The notes under the pieces: model-generated | Seen by the model: the letters and a program-made list of their open reading frames with translations, nothing else | The model's database searches: none | What the model was told of the DNA's origin: nothing | NCBI GenBank assembly: GCA_021521415.1 | Contig: JAIQDT010005823.1 | Coordinates: 142,966 to 206,965, forward strand | Direction: 5' to 3' | Length of the DNA stretch: 64,000 bases | Origin: Bidens hawaiensis | Lineage: Eukaryota; Streptophyta; Magnoliopsida; Asterales; Asteraceae | Made by a program: the position numbers and the translations under genes | Shown: piece by piece, positions 11,209 to 24,177 of the stretch | Layout of the letters: every line of letters begins with the position of its first letter | How positions within the stretch are numbered: position 1 is the first letter of the stretch

Positions 11209-14200
11209 TCAAGGGTTGGCTGAAAAGTAGGCCAATAGTCCCACCAACGGCGCGTTTATATACGTCGTGGGCTCTGATTCTTGAAAGAAGGGTCGAGAGT
11301 CAGGAAACGCGTCAGTGGTGTTGGGCCCACCGACGACAGCTCCAACCAATACGTTTGGGTTTGGGTCTGGGCTTAAGAAGTAACGTGACCCGGCCTTGCA
11401 GCCTATGTGAGCTGGATGGACTCTAACCGAGGGTAACGAACTGCCGCGGTGGTGAATCCTTTGCGGGTAGCGGGGCCCGTATCCGACCATGTAAGACATT
11501 TTCATTGGGTTCTCTCCAAGTATATAGTTCACCTGTGAAGCCAAGATTTAGGATGGATTAGATTGTACAAATTGTGGACATAAAAGATTTGGGCTTGAAT
11601 GGGCCCAAATTGGCAATTCTAGAAAAACAAGAATTTGGGCTAAACCAAAGATCCAAAATGTGCATTGAGAATAGAGATGGCCAAAAAACGGGTAAACCGG
11701 TTTCGAACATTTTTATGACCTGACCCAAACCAAACCGACGGTTCGCATACCAGTTCTGAAGTGGCTCAAACCGATTTATGACCCGACCATATTTAGAAAA
11801 AACCCATTTTTTGAGAGTCCAGCCCAAACCAAACCGGCGGTTCGTATACCAGTTCTGAAGTAGTTGAAACCGATTTATGACCCCACCAAATTTAGAAAAA
11901 AACCCATGTTTTTAGCTAAACCGGTTTATGACCCAGACCGAATTGATTTGATGGGCTCGAACATTTTTCTTTCTAAACCGGTTTATAGCACGAACCAATT
12001 TAAGCCCATTAACTGGTTTGCACACCTCTAGAGCCGTTTTGATTTAATTTGGGCCCATTTAACCGTTATTCTTGACCCGACTGAAAAACGGGCCCGTGAT
12101 AATTACAGTCATCCATTTGGCAACAACCCAAGTCATGTAAAGGGCCCATCACAAGGTTCCATATTTAAATACTTTTCCCATGTCTTTGTAAATAAAATCA
12201 TATTTTGCTTTTTAGTTGATATTTAAATATTTTCCATGTTATAAAAACTAAAAAAATAATAATAAAGATTCATAATAATTTACCTGACGTCTGGCCAAGT
12301 TTTTTAAAAAGCAGGGGAAACTGATTTACCGCCACATGTCACCGCGTGATTGGCGTGGCTAAGATAGTTAGAATAGGCCAACAGTAGGAAAGATAGTGAA
12401 GTTACATGTTGCATGTTACTTCCTCCAGCTTTAAATATCAATCCACCTAATTTATCACCAAATCATAATTCAATTAATAAATAAATAAATTGGCCATTTT
12501 CATGGGTGTATCATATCTTTATGCGATGCTATATTCAAATACCAGCATCATTTTTAGACACCACCATGTCCAAGACTATACAATTGGCCTATATGAGACG
12601 TATATGAATATACCCTATTACCTACGCCTATACAAGGCGAAGAGCCCTATACGAATTGTATATACGCCTAATTTTGTGTGTTGTCTGATATTCTTGTCTT
12701 GTTATACTCTTGAGGACATAGCCCATTATCGTATAAAATATAATAAAAATTAAGGTATGTATTTTGATAATTTATTATGAGATCCTATTAAGAGTTATAA
12801 AAAATTTTAATTACAAAACATAAAAATAATAAATATACAACTCGTATAGCTCTATACGACTTGTATATATATATAGATGACAACGTGTAGATGAGACCTG
12901 ATGTCTGGTTATAGATTATAAAGGCCCAGTGTTTGTATAGCGCATGACTATCTCTAGCGTCATGTTAGAATACATACATGAATCTTGGTGGCGTATCTTA
13001 ATTTACACATCTATATGTATTTTCATTCTATGCGCAAATAATGATACATGCGTGATATGTTGTCACGTGTCATATTATTAAAAGTCATTACTTATCTCAT
13101 ACATGCTATATAGGTATAAAACACTAATAAAAATAAGTAAAATGACTACTTTTTATATATTTTTTTTAAAACAAACCTGGCGAGTATTGAACTTGTTGAT
13201 GAGTGGTTCCAGGACATAATGAACATATAAAAGCATCAGCATTGTTTTGAAAGGATTTTAAATCAGGTGATTTTCCCATTAACACTTCCTGCATAACATT
13301 TAATAATAATTAGCAATTATTATTAACTCAAAATCTTTATCCAATTCAAGCTAGGTCAATTTCAGTCTAAACTTTATGAAGGAATGTTGTATTAATTGCA
13401 TTCATCCATAAAAGCATGGGAATTGATAGAAAGTAGGAAAGGTCACACTGCTACCTTTATGCACATGCATTGTAGCAGAAGATTAGTGACTGTATGTGGT
13501 AATGTGGGTCCCATTGTATGGCCCACATAAACCTAAACTTGCATTAGTCACATTCTATTTGAGAGTAGACATATAGCATGTAAAGGATTTGATATTTAGA
13601 CTTGACTTTAGACGTAACTATGTAAATGAACCGAACAGACACGAATAAATGCTTGATTATGTTTATGTTTGCTCATTTAACTTTAAATGTTCGACGAAAA
13701 GTTAATCAAACAAACATTTTCATGTTCGTTTATATTCGTTCGTTACTCGTTCGTTAAAAATCAAAACGAACAAGTCAAGAAGATAACTACAAAAATATAA
13801 ACGAACATATATCAACAAACACACTTAAATGAACACAAACGAACATTATATAACACATTTTATTTCCCATTAATAATTAAGTGTACATAAACGAGCGAAC
13901 ATCAATTAGAGAACATAAGCGAACACAAACGAACAAATATAAAACATATTTAATTATTTTCTATTAAAATTTAAGCGTACATAAACGAACATATATCAAC
14001 AAACACACTTAAATGAACACAAACGAACAAATATAAAACGTATTTAATTATTTTCCATTAATATTTAAGCGTACATAAACGAGCGAACATAATTAGAGAA
14101 CATAAACGAACTCAAACGAACAAATATAAAACATATTTAATTATTTTCTATTAAAATTTAAGCGTACATAAACGAACATATATCAACAAACACACTTAAA

Positions 14201-17200
14201 TGAACACAAACGAACAAATATAAAACGTATTTAATTATTTTCCATTAATATTTAAGCGTACATAAACGAGCGAACATAATTAGAGAACATAAGCGAACAC
14301 TTCAATGAACACAAACGAACAAGTATAAAACATATTTAATTATTTTCCATTAATATTTAAGCTACATAAATTAGAGAACATAAACCAATATGAACATGAT
14401 TAAATTAAAGGACATATATTAGAGAACACAAATGAACAAAGTATGTGTTCATTTTCGTTCGTTTATTAAAACTAAAAGAACAAAAATTTGTTTTCATACT
14501 CATTCGTTTATTAATAAACAAACATAAATGAATTTTCGGTCGAACAACTCATGAACATTTCAGTGGATGTTCGGTTTGTTAACAGGCCTGATCAGAGATT
14601 AGCAGTTTCTAGAGTTAGAATATAATGAAACTAATAAAAATTTTAAGAGCAGATGATAAAAAATAAAAAATTGGTTTTGACAAGTGGACTGATTCTTGTG
14701 TGAAAATGGGCCTAGTCCCACCTGTGGGCACTCTTTAAGCAATAAACATGATTTACACAGTGGATATTAAGAAACCATGTGACTTGCTGACACCTAAAAG
14801 GTATTAGCGTATGGAGTTTATTAATATTAATATTTAGAATAAACACACAAAAATGAGAAGAATATCAAGACAATATACTATAAGACAAGAATTTTGATAA
14901 AATCTAACACAAGTCTTACATGTTTTCTAATAACAAGATATATAATCATACTTGTTAATTGTTATGATTGGATGCAAATATGTCAGAAATAACATGAACT
15001 CAGTTTGTACAATTAAATTAAACATTTTTATGTACCTTTGATATGAGAACATTGATGCCTGCATGTTTGTTATCCCAACCAAATTCATTAATGGTGTCAC
15101 CTGCTCTTAATATAACCTCGTTTTTTATTATATACTCGCGGTATTGACGTCTTCTTGACGCCTTGTGTAGCCAAGCCGCTGCCCATAGTAATTCATCCTG
15201 ATAAAACTAACTTGTTAATCTAGATGTTGCATAATGTTACATAATAATTATATAATTTTAGTTATATTATTTAACTGATAATACCTGATAACCATTGTTG
15301 TCACAGTAAAACGGGCAAACGGCAGAATGCAAATAATTGCTATATGCGCCTCTGTATGTGTCAGCAAAGCGGTAGACCTAACGAAGATTATTATACACAA
15401 TGTGATTAGACGAACGTTAAAAGTAGTATTATGTAAATGTTGGCTAAGTATCAATATACACCTTCATTTACACATAATGGTTTAACCTCGATGAAGAGTA
15501 AGTAAACTGCATTGGAGGACATGGATGACTCAATAAAGGAAGACTAAGATATTTTAGATCACCGGTTCAATCCTGAGGGCGTCCGGGCTTTACCACCAGT
15601 GGGCCTTCGGGCACAGTGAGGGCCCTGGGGTGGTCGCCCCCCCCCTGTAAATTTACATGTTTTCGCCCGAAAAATTTTTTGCGTGGTGTAAATTTACCCC
15701 TTATCGATTTAAAATTTGAGCCCCCCCCCCCCGGGCATATTAATACATTCTGAGTCCGGCCCCTTGACGAACTCGCCAAAGCTTCGCCACTGTTCGGGCA
15801 TGTGGGTTTTCCCGGGAACTAGAGATAACTTGAGACGCTTAAGGGCTCCGTACGACTGTGTTAGGCCAACTGGCGGTGGCCTTTTGCCATTAAGTCATCC
15901 CGTACGAAATAGCTAAGCATTTCCGTGTTTGTTCGCCTTTAAAAAAAATAAAAGCATTGGGAACCGTTAAAGTTTTAACAGAAAATGGGCAGCATTGGGT
16001 TGGGTCCCAACGGCTATAAACAATGGTCAAAAAGTGTAGTTACTTCTGATGTGAAATTATTTATGGGTGAAATATGAATACATTAACCAAGAAGCATTTG
16101 ATGTGCACAAAAGAATATGGCTTTGTTGCTTTCAAAGCAGTTCATGCAGATACATTAAAAGTTTATATATTTATTATAGAAACAATGGAGCATAAAACTG
16201 AAAAAGATAAAAAAACGACCCGAAATCAAAAAAATCAAGCCGTAGGTGGTTGCATGAAACCAAAATTAACGACCGAAAAAACAAACCAAAACTGAAATTG
16301 CAAAAACGACCCAAAACAATGAAAAGATGGCCCGATTTGAAAAGAGCAAACCGATATAACTAAACCGAAATAAAAATCAATAGTTTGGTCATATGTTTTT
16401 GTAATTTCGGTACATTTTTGCATGTAATTAAAACTGAAAAACCCAAACTAAACTTATTAATTTTCATTTTTTATTTTGAACTTTAAGTAATTTATTAGAA
16501 TTTAATATACAGTTAAACTCAAATATTTAAGCTCAGATAATAATCAATCATATTTAAATATTAACTAACAAAAAAATTTTAGGCTAAAACTCAATATCAT
16601 TGGTCAACTTTTATTCTTGACTAAAAATTTTCAAACTCAAATATCAAAATTGAAAAAACCAAAACCTAACGAATTTTAAAAATCTTAAAATTCAAATTAT
16701 TTAGTTTTAGCTTAAAACTAAACTAAACAAAACCATGCACATGCACACCCCTGAAATACACGTCAATGTGAATGTGTTATAGAAGTAACTAAGTTTTACG
16801 GCCGTATAACACGTGTCAATATTTTATAGGCCACTAAAAATTGAAACTCAAATATCAAAATTGAAAAAGCCAAAACCTAACGAATTTTAAAAATCTTAAA
16901 ATTCAAAATTTCGATTTTTATTTAGTTTTAGCTTAAAACTAAACTAAACAAAACCATGCAGATGCACACCCCTGAAATACATGTCAATGTGAATGTGTTA
17001 TAGAAGTAACTAAGTTTTACGGCCGTATAACACGTGTCAATATTTTATAGGCCACTAAAATATTTAGTCAATATGCTATGCACATGATATATTATACTTT
17101 GTTTCAAAATGTACAAAAAAAATCCAATCCAATTAGCAATTTGTCACATATAATAATAATAACACATGAATATTACTTTTGTTTGTGCTAAAACTTTTTT

Positions 17201-19004
17201 TTTCTATTTTTAACGGCTAAAATCCCCCAATAATTATAACAATAATATCGTACCTTAACAGCGCGATTGAGCAGGATACGAGAATAGCCCGGGTCACGTA
17301 ACCTAAACACAATCGATGCGGCTGCCAAAGCCGCGGCAGTCTCCCCTGCCACGTCAGATCCCGGGTGGTTCCGATCGATTTTGTACACCGTACGCAACGT
17401 ATCCATGTCCTCGGGTCGCTCCCAACAGTTATGATCCGAAATAGCGTCGCCTACTTGAACGTAAACGACGCCTTCGGTTGCGGTTGCTTTTAATAAGTAA
17501 TCTGTTCCCCATTTAACTGCTTTAACTGCATTTGTTAGTTCACTTCCCATTATCCTACCGAAATCTATCACACTCCAAGCTAGCATTGTTGTTGTGAATG
17601 CCATTGGGAACCCGAACTTAATGTTGTCGCCTGCGTCGTAGTATCCGCCTCTCAAATCGATCTAATGCGCAATAGTATGAAATCGAGATCATGATTTGTT
17701 CGAATTTGGGGTGTTTACGGTCTGGTTTTGACGGTTTTTTAGCCAAACTGTTAGTAACGGCTTTTGGTTATCGAAACCAAAACCGAACTTTCAAATATAA
17801 TTTTAAATAATTAGAAATTCTAACGCACATTTCACTAAATAATTAGAAATTCTGACTATTTAGCGAAATATAGGGGTGTAAAGTGTAAACGAGCTAAGCT
17901 CGAGCTCGTCTAGGCTCTAGCTCTAGCTCATGAGTATTTTTCAAGCTCTCATTTGCTAATTATTTATTAATTTGTTCGACTTAATAAATTAATTCGAGTT
18001 TGGGGTGTTCACCCTCTGGTTTTGACGGTTTTTTAGACAAACTGTTAGTAACGGCTTTTGATCATCGAAAACTGAAACCGAACCGTCAAATATAATTCAA
18101 AACCAAACCAGACCGAACAGTTACAAGCGCACAATCAATTCTAACACACAACATTACGTATGAAATCCTGATTAAATAGTAACCTACATTTCGCTAAATA
18201 ATTAGAAATTCAGACTATTTAGTGAAATGTAGGGGTGTAAAGTGTAAATCGTCTAAGCTATAGCTCATAAGTATTTTCAAGCTCTCGTTCGCTATTTATT
18301 TATTAATTTACCTATTTATTTTATTTTACTTATTCTATCATAATTTTATATATATTAAATTACAAATTATTTTAAAAATATATAATCCATATATTAATTA
18401 AAAATTAGTTAAATAATAGACTTGTTTAGGCTTGTGAGTCAACAAATGAAGCTCAAATTCAGGCTCTTGTCATGCTCTATTTCTAAAACTCGAGCTTGGG
18501 TCATTAGTAGTTTTTCAAGCTTGGCTCGTATATTATTTAACATGTATTAATTATTTTACTTATATTCATACCTATACACTTTATTTCACTTATTTTTATC
18601 ATAACTTTATATATAACAATTGTAATAAAAACATACATACCTGATATACTAATTAAAAATTATTTAATGAGCTCGAGCTTGAGCTTGGCTCGTTAACAAA
18701 CAAGCCTATCACAAGCTCAAGCTCATGCTTTTAACGAGCCTAAAAGCATACGATGTAAAATGTAACTACTTACACCAGCGGAAGCTCCGTCGTGCAATGC
18801 GGAGTGACTCCGCCACTTTACGCGCTGGTCCGGCGGCAGTTTGCCGGACCGCTGGCCTTCGAAGAACATAATGCACTTCCGTAGAGCATCAGAGTAGTCA
18901 TGAGCAATAGCAGACGTTAATAATAATAATAATATCAAAATAATAAAAGTTGCCGGAAATTTTGCCGGAAAAGTCGCCGGAGAAGAAACTGATTTTGGCG
19001 CCAT
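11209..19004 (-). CDS. Secreted class B GH9 endo-beta-1,4-glucanase, frameshifted in exon 6
   Basis: Exons on the minus strand: 19004-18774, 17661-17254, 15377-15285, 15197-15036, 13288-13177, 12446-12284, 11532-11209. An N-terminal hydrophobic signal (about residues 18-34) ends before HDYSDAL. DAGDN, with the catalytic Asp, is at about residues 86-90. The last exon holds IHHRGSS and [11 protein letters not shown] with the catalytic His and Glu. An intact product would be about 497 aa, the normal length for secreted plant class B enzymes, which cleave cellulose or xyloglucan in the wall. Exon 6 is 163 nt where 164 is needed: a T run at minus-strand 12310-12306 is one base short and gives TAA at 12306-12304, so the literal product stops at about 382 aa without the catalytic His and Glu. 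It is either a recent pseudogene or a consensus error; all other junctions are in phase. Confidence 0.88.
11672..12030. mobile_element. hAT-like non-autonomous element in GH9 intron 6
   Basis: Ends TAGAGATGGCCAAA and ...TTTGCACACCTCTA are inverted relatives. Inside, a phrase of about 50 bp (AAACCGRCGGTTCGYATACC onward) occurs twice, about 95 bp apart. The related sequence near 24285 lacks this insert, which supports both borders. No intact target duplication is visible. Confidence 0.65.
13617..14590. mobile_element. GTTCG-family element with internal tandem repeats, GH9 intron 4
   Basis: Starts near GTAAATGAACCGAACAGACA and ends GTTCGGTTTGTTAACAGGCC, matching the termini of related copies elsewhere in the window. 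The interior is an array of about 180-bp units containing ACATAAACGAACATATATCA and TTTAATTATTTTCYATTAA. No coding capacity. Confidence 0.65.
15570..15793. repeat. Partial AAGCTTCGCCACTG-type element with long C runs
   Basis: It shares GTAAATTTACACGTTTTCG-like phrases and the terminus AAGCTTCGCCACTG (15780-15793) with copies at 59640-59831 and 61206-61535. The left end is not recognisable. It sits in GH9 intron 2. C runs of 9 and 12 are likely unstable. Confidence 0.5.
16622..17060. repeat. Tandem duplication in GH9 intron 2
   Basis: A segment of about 211-220 bp, from AAACTCAAATATCAAAATTG to TATTTTATAGGCCACTAAAA, occurs twice (starts near 16633 and 16844). The copies are nearly identical apart from a gap of about 10 bp, so the duplication is fairly recent. 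Confidence 0.85.
17698..18280. repeat. Diverged tandem duplication in GH9 intron 1
   Basis: Two copies about 300-360 bp apart share TTTGGGGTGTT, GGTTTTGACGGTTTTTTAG, AACTGTTAGTAACGGCTTTT and AGGGGTGTAAAGTGTAAA. Each carries the start of a GCTCG-family hAT-like element. A longer element-like remainder continues to about 18735. Confidence 0.7.
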
Positions 19005-19062
19005 TTGGAAGTTGCGGGAGTGAGAAGAAAGGAATGGATAAAAGTGAAAGCGTCGTCGTTTG

Positions 19063-19071
19063 ATTTATAGA

Positions 19072-19107
<36 letters not shown>

Positions 19108-19155
19108 GTGGGTCATTGGATTCTTGGGTTTGGGTGAATGAGAGTGTGACACGTG
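19063..19155 (-). promoter_or_regulatory. GH9 core promoter
   Basis: The minus strand reads CTATAAATC at 19071-19063, about 60 bp before the ATG at 19004. Upstream lie an AAT repeat (about 19070-19106) and a G-box CACGTG at 19150-19155 (ACACGTGGC). Confidence 0.6.
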
Positions 19156-20211
19156 GCGGGGTTGGAAGTGATGGGTCACGCTTTTGTTGACTTGTGTGGT
19201 AAATGGTAATATGGTGTGACTATTCGGGTCGGGTGGGAGTAGTGTAAGTAAGTAACCGTTAGGTGGGCCCACAAGAAATTGTGTCGTCTAGGGATGGCAA
19301 AAATGTATGAGTCCTGGCGTCCGGCATGTATACCTGAAACTCGAAACAAATGGAGTGGGTATATACTCGAAACCAGATGGGTATGGGATGGCATAGGATT
19401 AATGAACTTTTCATAGGTACGGGCCGGGTATGAGATTAGATGATACCCGACCCGATCACCTGAAAACACATACACGTTTACCCGAACATATACCCGAAAA
19501 ATTCTTTGTATTCCGTAGGTTGTGAAACATTTAAATTGGTAATAATTGTTGTGTGAATAAAAGGCATACAATAATTATAGTGATAAAAAGATATACTTGA
19601 AAGTCCCAACGGTTATACCCGATTTCCACAAGTATGCTCGATACCCGAGGGGTAATGGGCCGGGTATGGGACACGATTTTATAGTCGAGTATGGGTATGT
19701 GATTCCCAATACCCGACCAAACCTGGCCGGTTGTCATCTCTATTGTCGCGGGATCAACGCGTGAAGTGGCAGTCACTCTGTGTTACGTGATGAAACGAAA
19801 ACAAACCGTTGGTGTAGTAGTTATATTTTTATAATGTATTCTCGAGTTTTTTTTTAATGAGCCGATCTTGTAAGTTGATCGAGATCGGCTTGGTTTTTTG
19901 CTCGAGCTCCAGCTAGGCTTGTTTAACAAATGAGGGCAGAGCTGGAGTGAATATTTAAATAACTTTTTTTATTAGGATATTATGAGTATTGAGTAAAATA
20001 GAATATAAAATTATAATAATAAGAAGTGGGTCATTGGATTCTTGAGAATGGGCGAATGAGTGTGTGACACGTAATCGGGTTTGAAATGATGGGTCGGGGT
20101 GATCACAGGCTTTTGTTGACTTGTGTGGTGTGACTATTCGGGTCGGGTTAAGATGGTGTGTGACTATTGAAAGTAAGTAACCGTTAGTTGTCCCCACACT
20201 AAATTGTGACC
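19107..20211. repeat. Duplicated GH9 upstream region
   Basis: 19107-19284 and 20025-20211 are diverged direct copies about 918 bp apart. Both start AGTGGGTCATTGGATTCTTG and share TTTTGTTGACTTGTGTGG, ACTATTCGGGTCGGGT and AAGTAAGTAACCGTTAG. Only the gene-proximal copy keeps the G-box; the distal copy reads ACACGTAATC. Confidence 0.75.
19289..19742. mobile_element. hAT-like element between the GH9 promoter copies
   Basis: Termini TAGGGATGGCAA and TTGTCATCTCTA are inverted relatives. Flanks GTGTCGTC and TTGTCGCG are a plausible worn 8-bp target duplication. The interior is rich in ACCCGA/CGGGTA phrases. Confidence 0.6.
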
Positions 20212-20227
20212 GTTTACTACGATACAA

Positions 20228-23200
20228 TATTTTGACATATTCTCACTTTTGTGGTGAATCCGTGACAAATAATTTAATAATCATATTTGATTAAATAAAG
20301 TTATAAATCTGGTTTTTCATTAATAAGTATCCAAACGATTTACAAAGAAGTGGCGGGTAAACGGAAAACGATAACCCCTTTTAGATAGCAAATTCAATCC
20401 TACTCAAAACAAAGTTTTGGTCCGGGCCGATAAATTACTATACACGACCCGCTGAAATATAGTTTTTGTTGTTAAAATTAGTTTTGCTGATTGATTTTCT
20501 TTTCTAATAATTCTGCTCAAAAACCTCAAAGCCTGAGTAATGTGAAAATAACTTCGTGATATTGACAAAGATAAACAATGCCCTAAGAACAATGACGGAT
20601 TCATGATTTATATTCATGGAAAATAACCGTGGGGTTTAACAAAATTTTATGGGGGTTAGTTGAGATTTTCGAGTATAAATAATACTAATTTTCTTTTATG
20701 GCGTGTTGTTGCCCTCTATGGTGTCTATGTGGGTGGGTACTGGGTTCGCCCTAAGAATTTAGGGGCGGACACATGGACTCAAGCAATGGAAATAAGAGAA
20801 GGAAAAAAAGAAATAATACTTACTTTTTTCAAACAAAAAATTTACTTAAATAAATCGAATGAAATATAGTGTTTCTTTATTCTTATTTTCGGTGTAGTAT
20901 TTATACACTCAAGAACAATTCAAAAAAGTGTTGAACTCTGGTGTGTACAACAGGACATTAGATTTTTTGTAACGATGCATTATCGTGTTTTACTTTGTAT
21001 TGTTGTCAGAATTTTAGGTGCATTTTTTCTCACCCAGTATTAGGGCACGTGATGCCTTGTGGATGTTCATAATGTTTTTTTATGTTTCTTAGACCGTGTG
21101 CAGTTGGGCTCTTTGTCCATCCGAAAAGCCCCAAAGCATCCGGCAACACCGCCTCCCTTGGGCTACTGAGGCGAATAGTGAAAGTTTGGTGGAGACTAAT
21201 CGGTGGTTGATTAATTTGTTTTTTTAATAAAAAATTAAAAAAACAATAATTAGGTAATTAATGGAAACACCCCTATTAGAAAAAGAAAAAACCTATAATG
21301 ACATGACTCCAAATTACACAAAATACCCTGGAAAGACTTCATTCATTACACAGAGTCTTAACATTACTAAATAACTAAATGATTCAATGCACAATCAATT
21401 GATCAATTTAAGTATAAACATTCAAGACCACGACTATCTTTTATTTCAATTCCAATATATAAGAGATTTATGTAACCTGTTTTTCTCGCATTTTTCCCAA
21501 CTATTATGATACATACTAAACAATATGTATAACTTTTAGCATACCGATACTAGCCTATCCCGGCTTTTAAACTCATTACAAATACCAACAAGAATGTGTA
21601 TAAGTACGTGACACTTTGGATCCGATACATTAATCCTTTATCGTATAATAGGTACGTGACACTTTGGAACGTCAATTTTCAATAGCCACGCTAACCCTAA
21701 AATCACAATCACGCGAGCCGGTCTTCGTCCACCTCTGCTCCCATTGATTCCGTCCACATTCACCATCACCGTTTAGCAATCCGTCACTGTCCACGTCCAC
21801 CGTCCACCGTCGAAACCACCATCCACCGTCGCTTATTGTTGTTCACAGGTTTGTTTAGCCTTTGATAATAATTGAAATTGGAATTGAAGCCAATTGATTA
21901 ATTAATCTTTGAAATCGAACAAATTAATCATCAATACGAAGCGTCAATCGATCAATTTTGACTTTGATGATGAGTTTAACCATTGAAAACATATATTTTA
22001 AGTCTGAATGCTTTAGGTTTTAACCTTTAATGTTTTAGGTTGAACGTTTTTTTTTTGTTTTAAATCTTGAGCGTTTTTCACGCACGTAATATACGTTAAG
22101 TGATTATTGTGCGTTAACTCAAGAAAGGTATATCTTATGTAGATATTATATCAAAATAACAAGAATTTCTAAAAAGAAAGTTAGGCGACAACACTTGTTT
22201 CTAGACTTAGAGCCAAATAAAATTCTTAATCATTTGAGCCAACATAAAACATTTACCATATTTGGCTTTTGCCTTGCGCCCCTCACACCTTCACGGTTTC
22301 ACCGACTTTTTATGATCTTTACCTTAAACTTTGTGCTATTGTCTACATCTTATTTCTTTTATTTCTTCTATAAAATAAATATATTCGAGTCATTATATCT
22401 TTTGAATATTGAAACTAACAAAAGGTAGAGCAAGCAAGAGCACAAAGTAGAAGTTAATATTACGTTATTACTTATTAGAGATAATGGCGGTTTTTGTCTT
22501 TAGGGTTTGATCAAATATCTCCGCGCGGGCGCGCGCGGGGGCGCGGGGGGGGGGACGCTGATGAGTTCAACAACCAGAGTTCATGAGGTTAGTTGGGTCG
22601 GGCTTAATTGCATGTGAAAACAAAGCTATTGGATGAAAATCGTAAATTTAAAACTATTGTACTAAAACCGCATATTTGATCAAACCACGATGACGGAAAC
22701 CACAGTTCTCTCTTAATATATTAAGGATTATAGTATTATACCAATTGCTTTCGATCTAAAAATTGCATATTCACTCTAATTTTTCGTTCACAAAAATATG
22801 TTTGTCTATATCTCACCGCTATTTTGTTTTGGAGAAAGAATAAAAGATTGTTTCCTTTCAAAACTTCCCCTGCCTTCCAAATAAACCACAAAAACACCAC
22901 CATTATACTACGGTTCAAGGAAAGAGGACGGGAAAACCAACACATCTCTTGTTGTAATCCAATTCGAGCCCCTAATTTGCACCAACCGAGTCATTATATG
23001 TGATGTAAAATTGTGTTATAAAATAGTAACTTATATTTTAAAACAATATGCAATCATCTATTCATCCTGCATTTTATTCAAGTTTTTATGTATTTCCATT
23101 CATATAATTTATTAGTTTAATCTATAAAATATTAAAATGCGTCGAATATAATAACTAAAAAATTTTAGAAAAAGTTTTTACAAATAAGTAAAATTAATAT

Positions 23201-23267
23201 CTTACACATATCCAATATACTCGACTAAGATAACATATAGTCAATGAATATGATACAACAGAATACA
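20228..23267. other. Non-coding spacer with low-complexity patches
   Basis: No gene is supported. A 17-bp direct repeat (GTACGTGACACTTTGGA) occurs near 21605 and 21652. A C-rich, 5'-UTR-like stretch lies at 21700-21840 with no attached ORF. An extreme GC island lies at 22519-22558. An inverted-repeat fragment with the phrase AACCGCATATTTGATCAAAC lies near 22640-22715, possibly related to the 58374 family. Confidence 0.4.
22519..22558. repeat. GC-only low-complexity island
   Basis: About 40 bp consisting almost only of C and G (alternating CGCG then a G run) within AT-rich DNA. It may be real simple sequence or an assembly or sequencing fault. Confidence 0.6.
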
Positions 23268-23512
23268 GGTGTTGGTTGTGTTGAGCCCACCAACCATGGC
23301 TCCAACGAAATACGTTTGGGTCTTGGCTAAAGAAATAACAAGACCCAACCTTACAGTTTATGTTAGCTGTATGGACTCTAACGTGGGAAAAAGAACTGGC
23401 CCGGTGATGAATCCTTTTGAGTTTTGAGGGTAACAGGACAGCATCCTACCATGTAAGACATTTTCATCATATTATCCCTGAGTATATGTATTTAGTTCAC
23501 ATGTGAACCTAA
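23268..23512 (-). pseudogene. Decayed copy of GH9 exon 7
   Basis: This matches 11310-11532 of the GH9 gene in the same orientation: shared phrases include ATACGTTTGGGT, CATGTAAGACATTTTCAT and TAGTTCAC around the acceptor. The 3' end of the exon is missing and indels break the frame. Similarity continues into intron 6 sequence (23513-23540 and 24170-24330), showing a genomic DNA duplication, not a retrocopy. Confidence 0.85.
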
Positions 23513-23540
23513 CAAAAGATTCAGAATTGATAGAATTGCA

Positions 23541-24169
23541 TAGGGGTGACCAATTCGCGGTTCCGAACCGCTAGAACCGAGGAACCGGAATCGAACCGCT
23601 AGATCCGAACCGTATTATTGTATTTCGGGTCCGGTTCCGGTTCTTAAATTTGGCTGAAAACGGTTCCCGGTTCGGTTCCAGTTAGAACCGACGGTTTCAG
23701 TTATAGAACCGCTAGAACCGAGTTAGGTTTGAACTTTGAAGATAATATTTAAAATCCAATTTATTTAGTAGGCTTTCATACTTCCATGTACGAGTGACCA
23801 TCCACGTTCTCACTTTCCCCGTTACATTAAAACCCTTACAATATAATAAACAATAATCATCTTCCATGGCCCTAAATCTGTTTTAAAAAATAATTATTTT
23901 CTGAAATATTTTGAGTTATTCTAATCTATTTTCAATCTCCTTTATTAAAATATAATATGTTGATATGATAATGTTTTATTTTATGCTTTTTCTTGCACTT
24001 TATATTTCATATTTAGAATTTTAATTGAAAACCGGTTCTGGCAAGAACCGTTTAACTCGGTTCCGAACCGAACCGGAACCGTTAAAATACGGTTCGGTTC
24101 CGGTTCTTATATTTAGCATTTAACGGTTCCGGTTCGGTTCTCACGGTTCTGAACCGTTGCACAGCCACA
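23541..24169. mobile_element. hAT-like element inserted in the GH9 duplicate
   Basis: A 629-bp insert flanked by GAATTGCA at 23533-23540 and 24170-24177, an exact 8-bp target duplication. Its ends TAGGGGTGACCAATTCGCGG and ...GAACCGTTGCACAGCCACA are imperfect inverted repeats. The interior is dominated by GGTTCCGGTTC phrases on both strands. No transposase frame. The GH9 intron at about 11550 is the empty site. Confidence 0.85.
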
Positions 24170-24177
24170 GAATTGCA

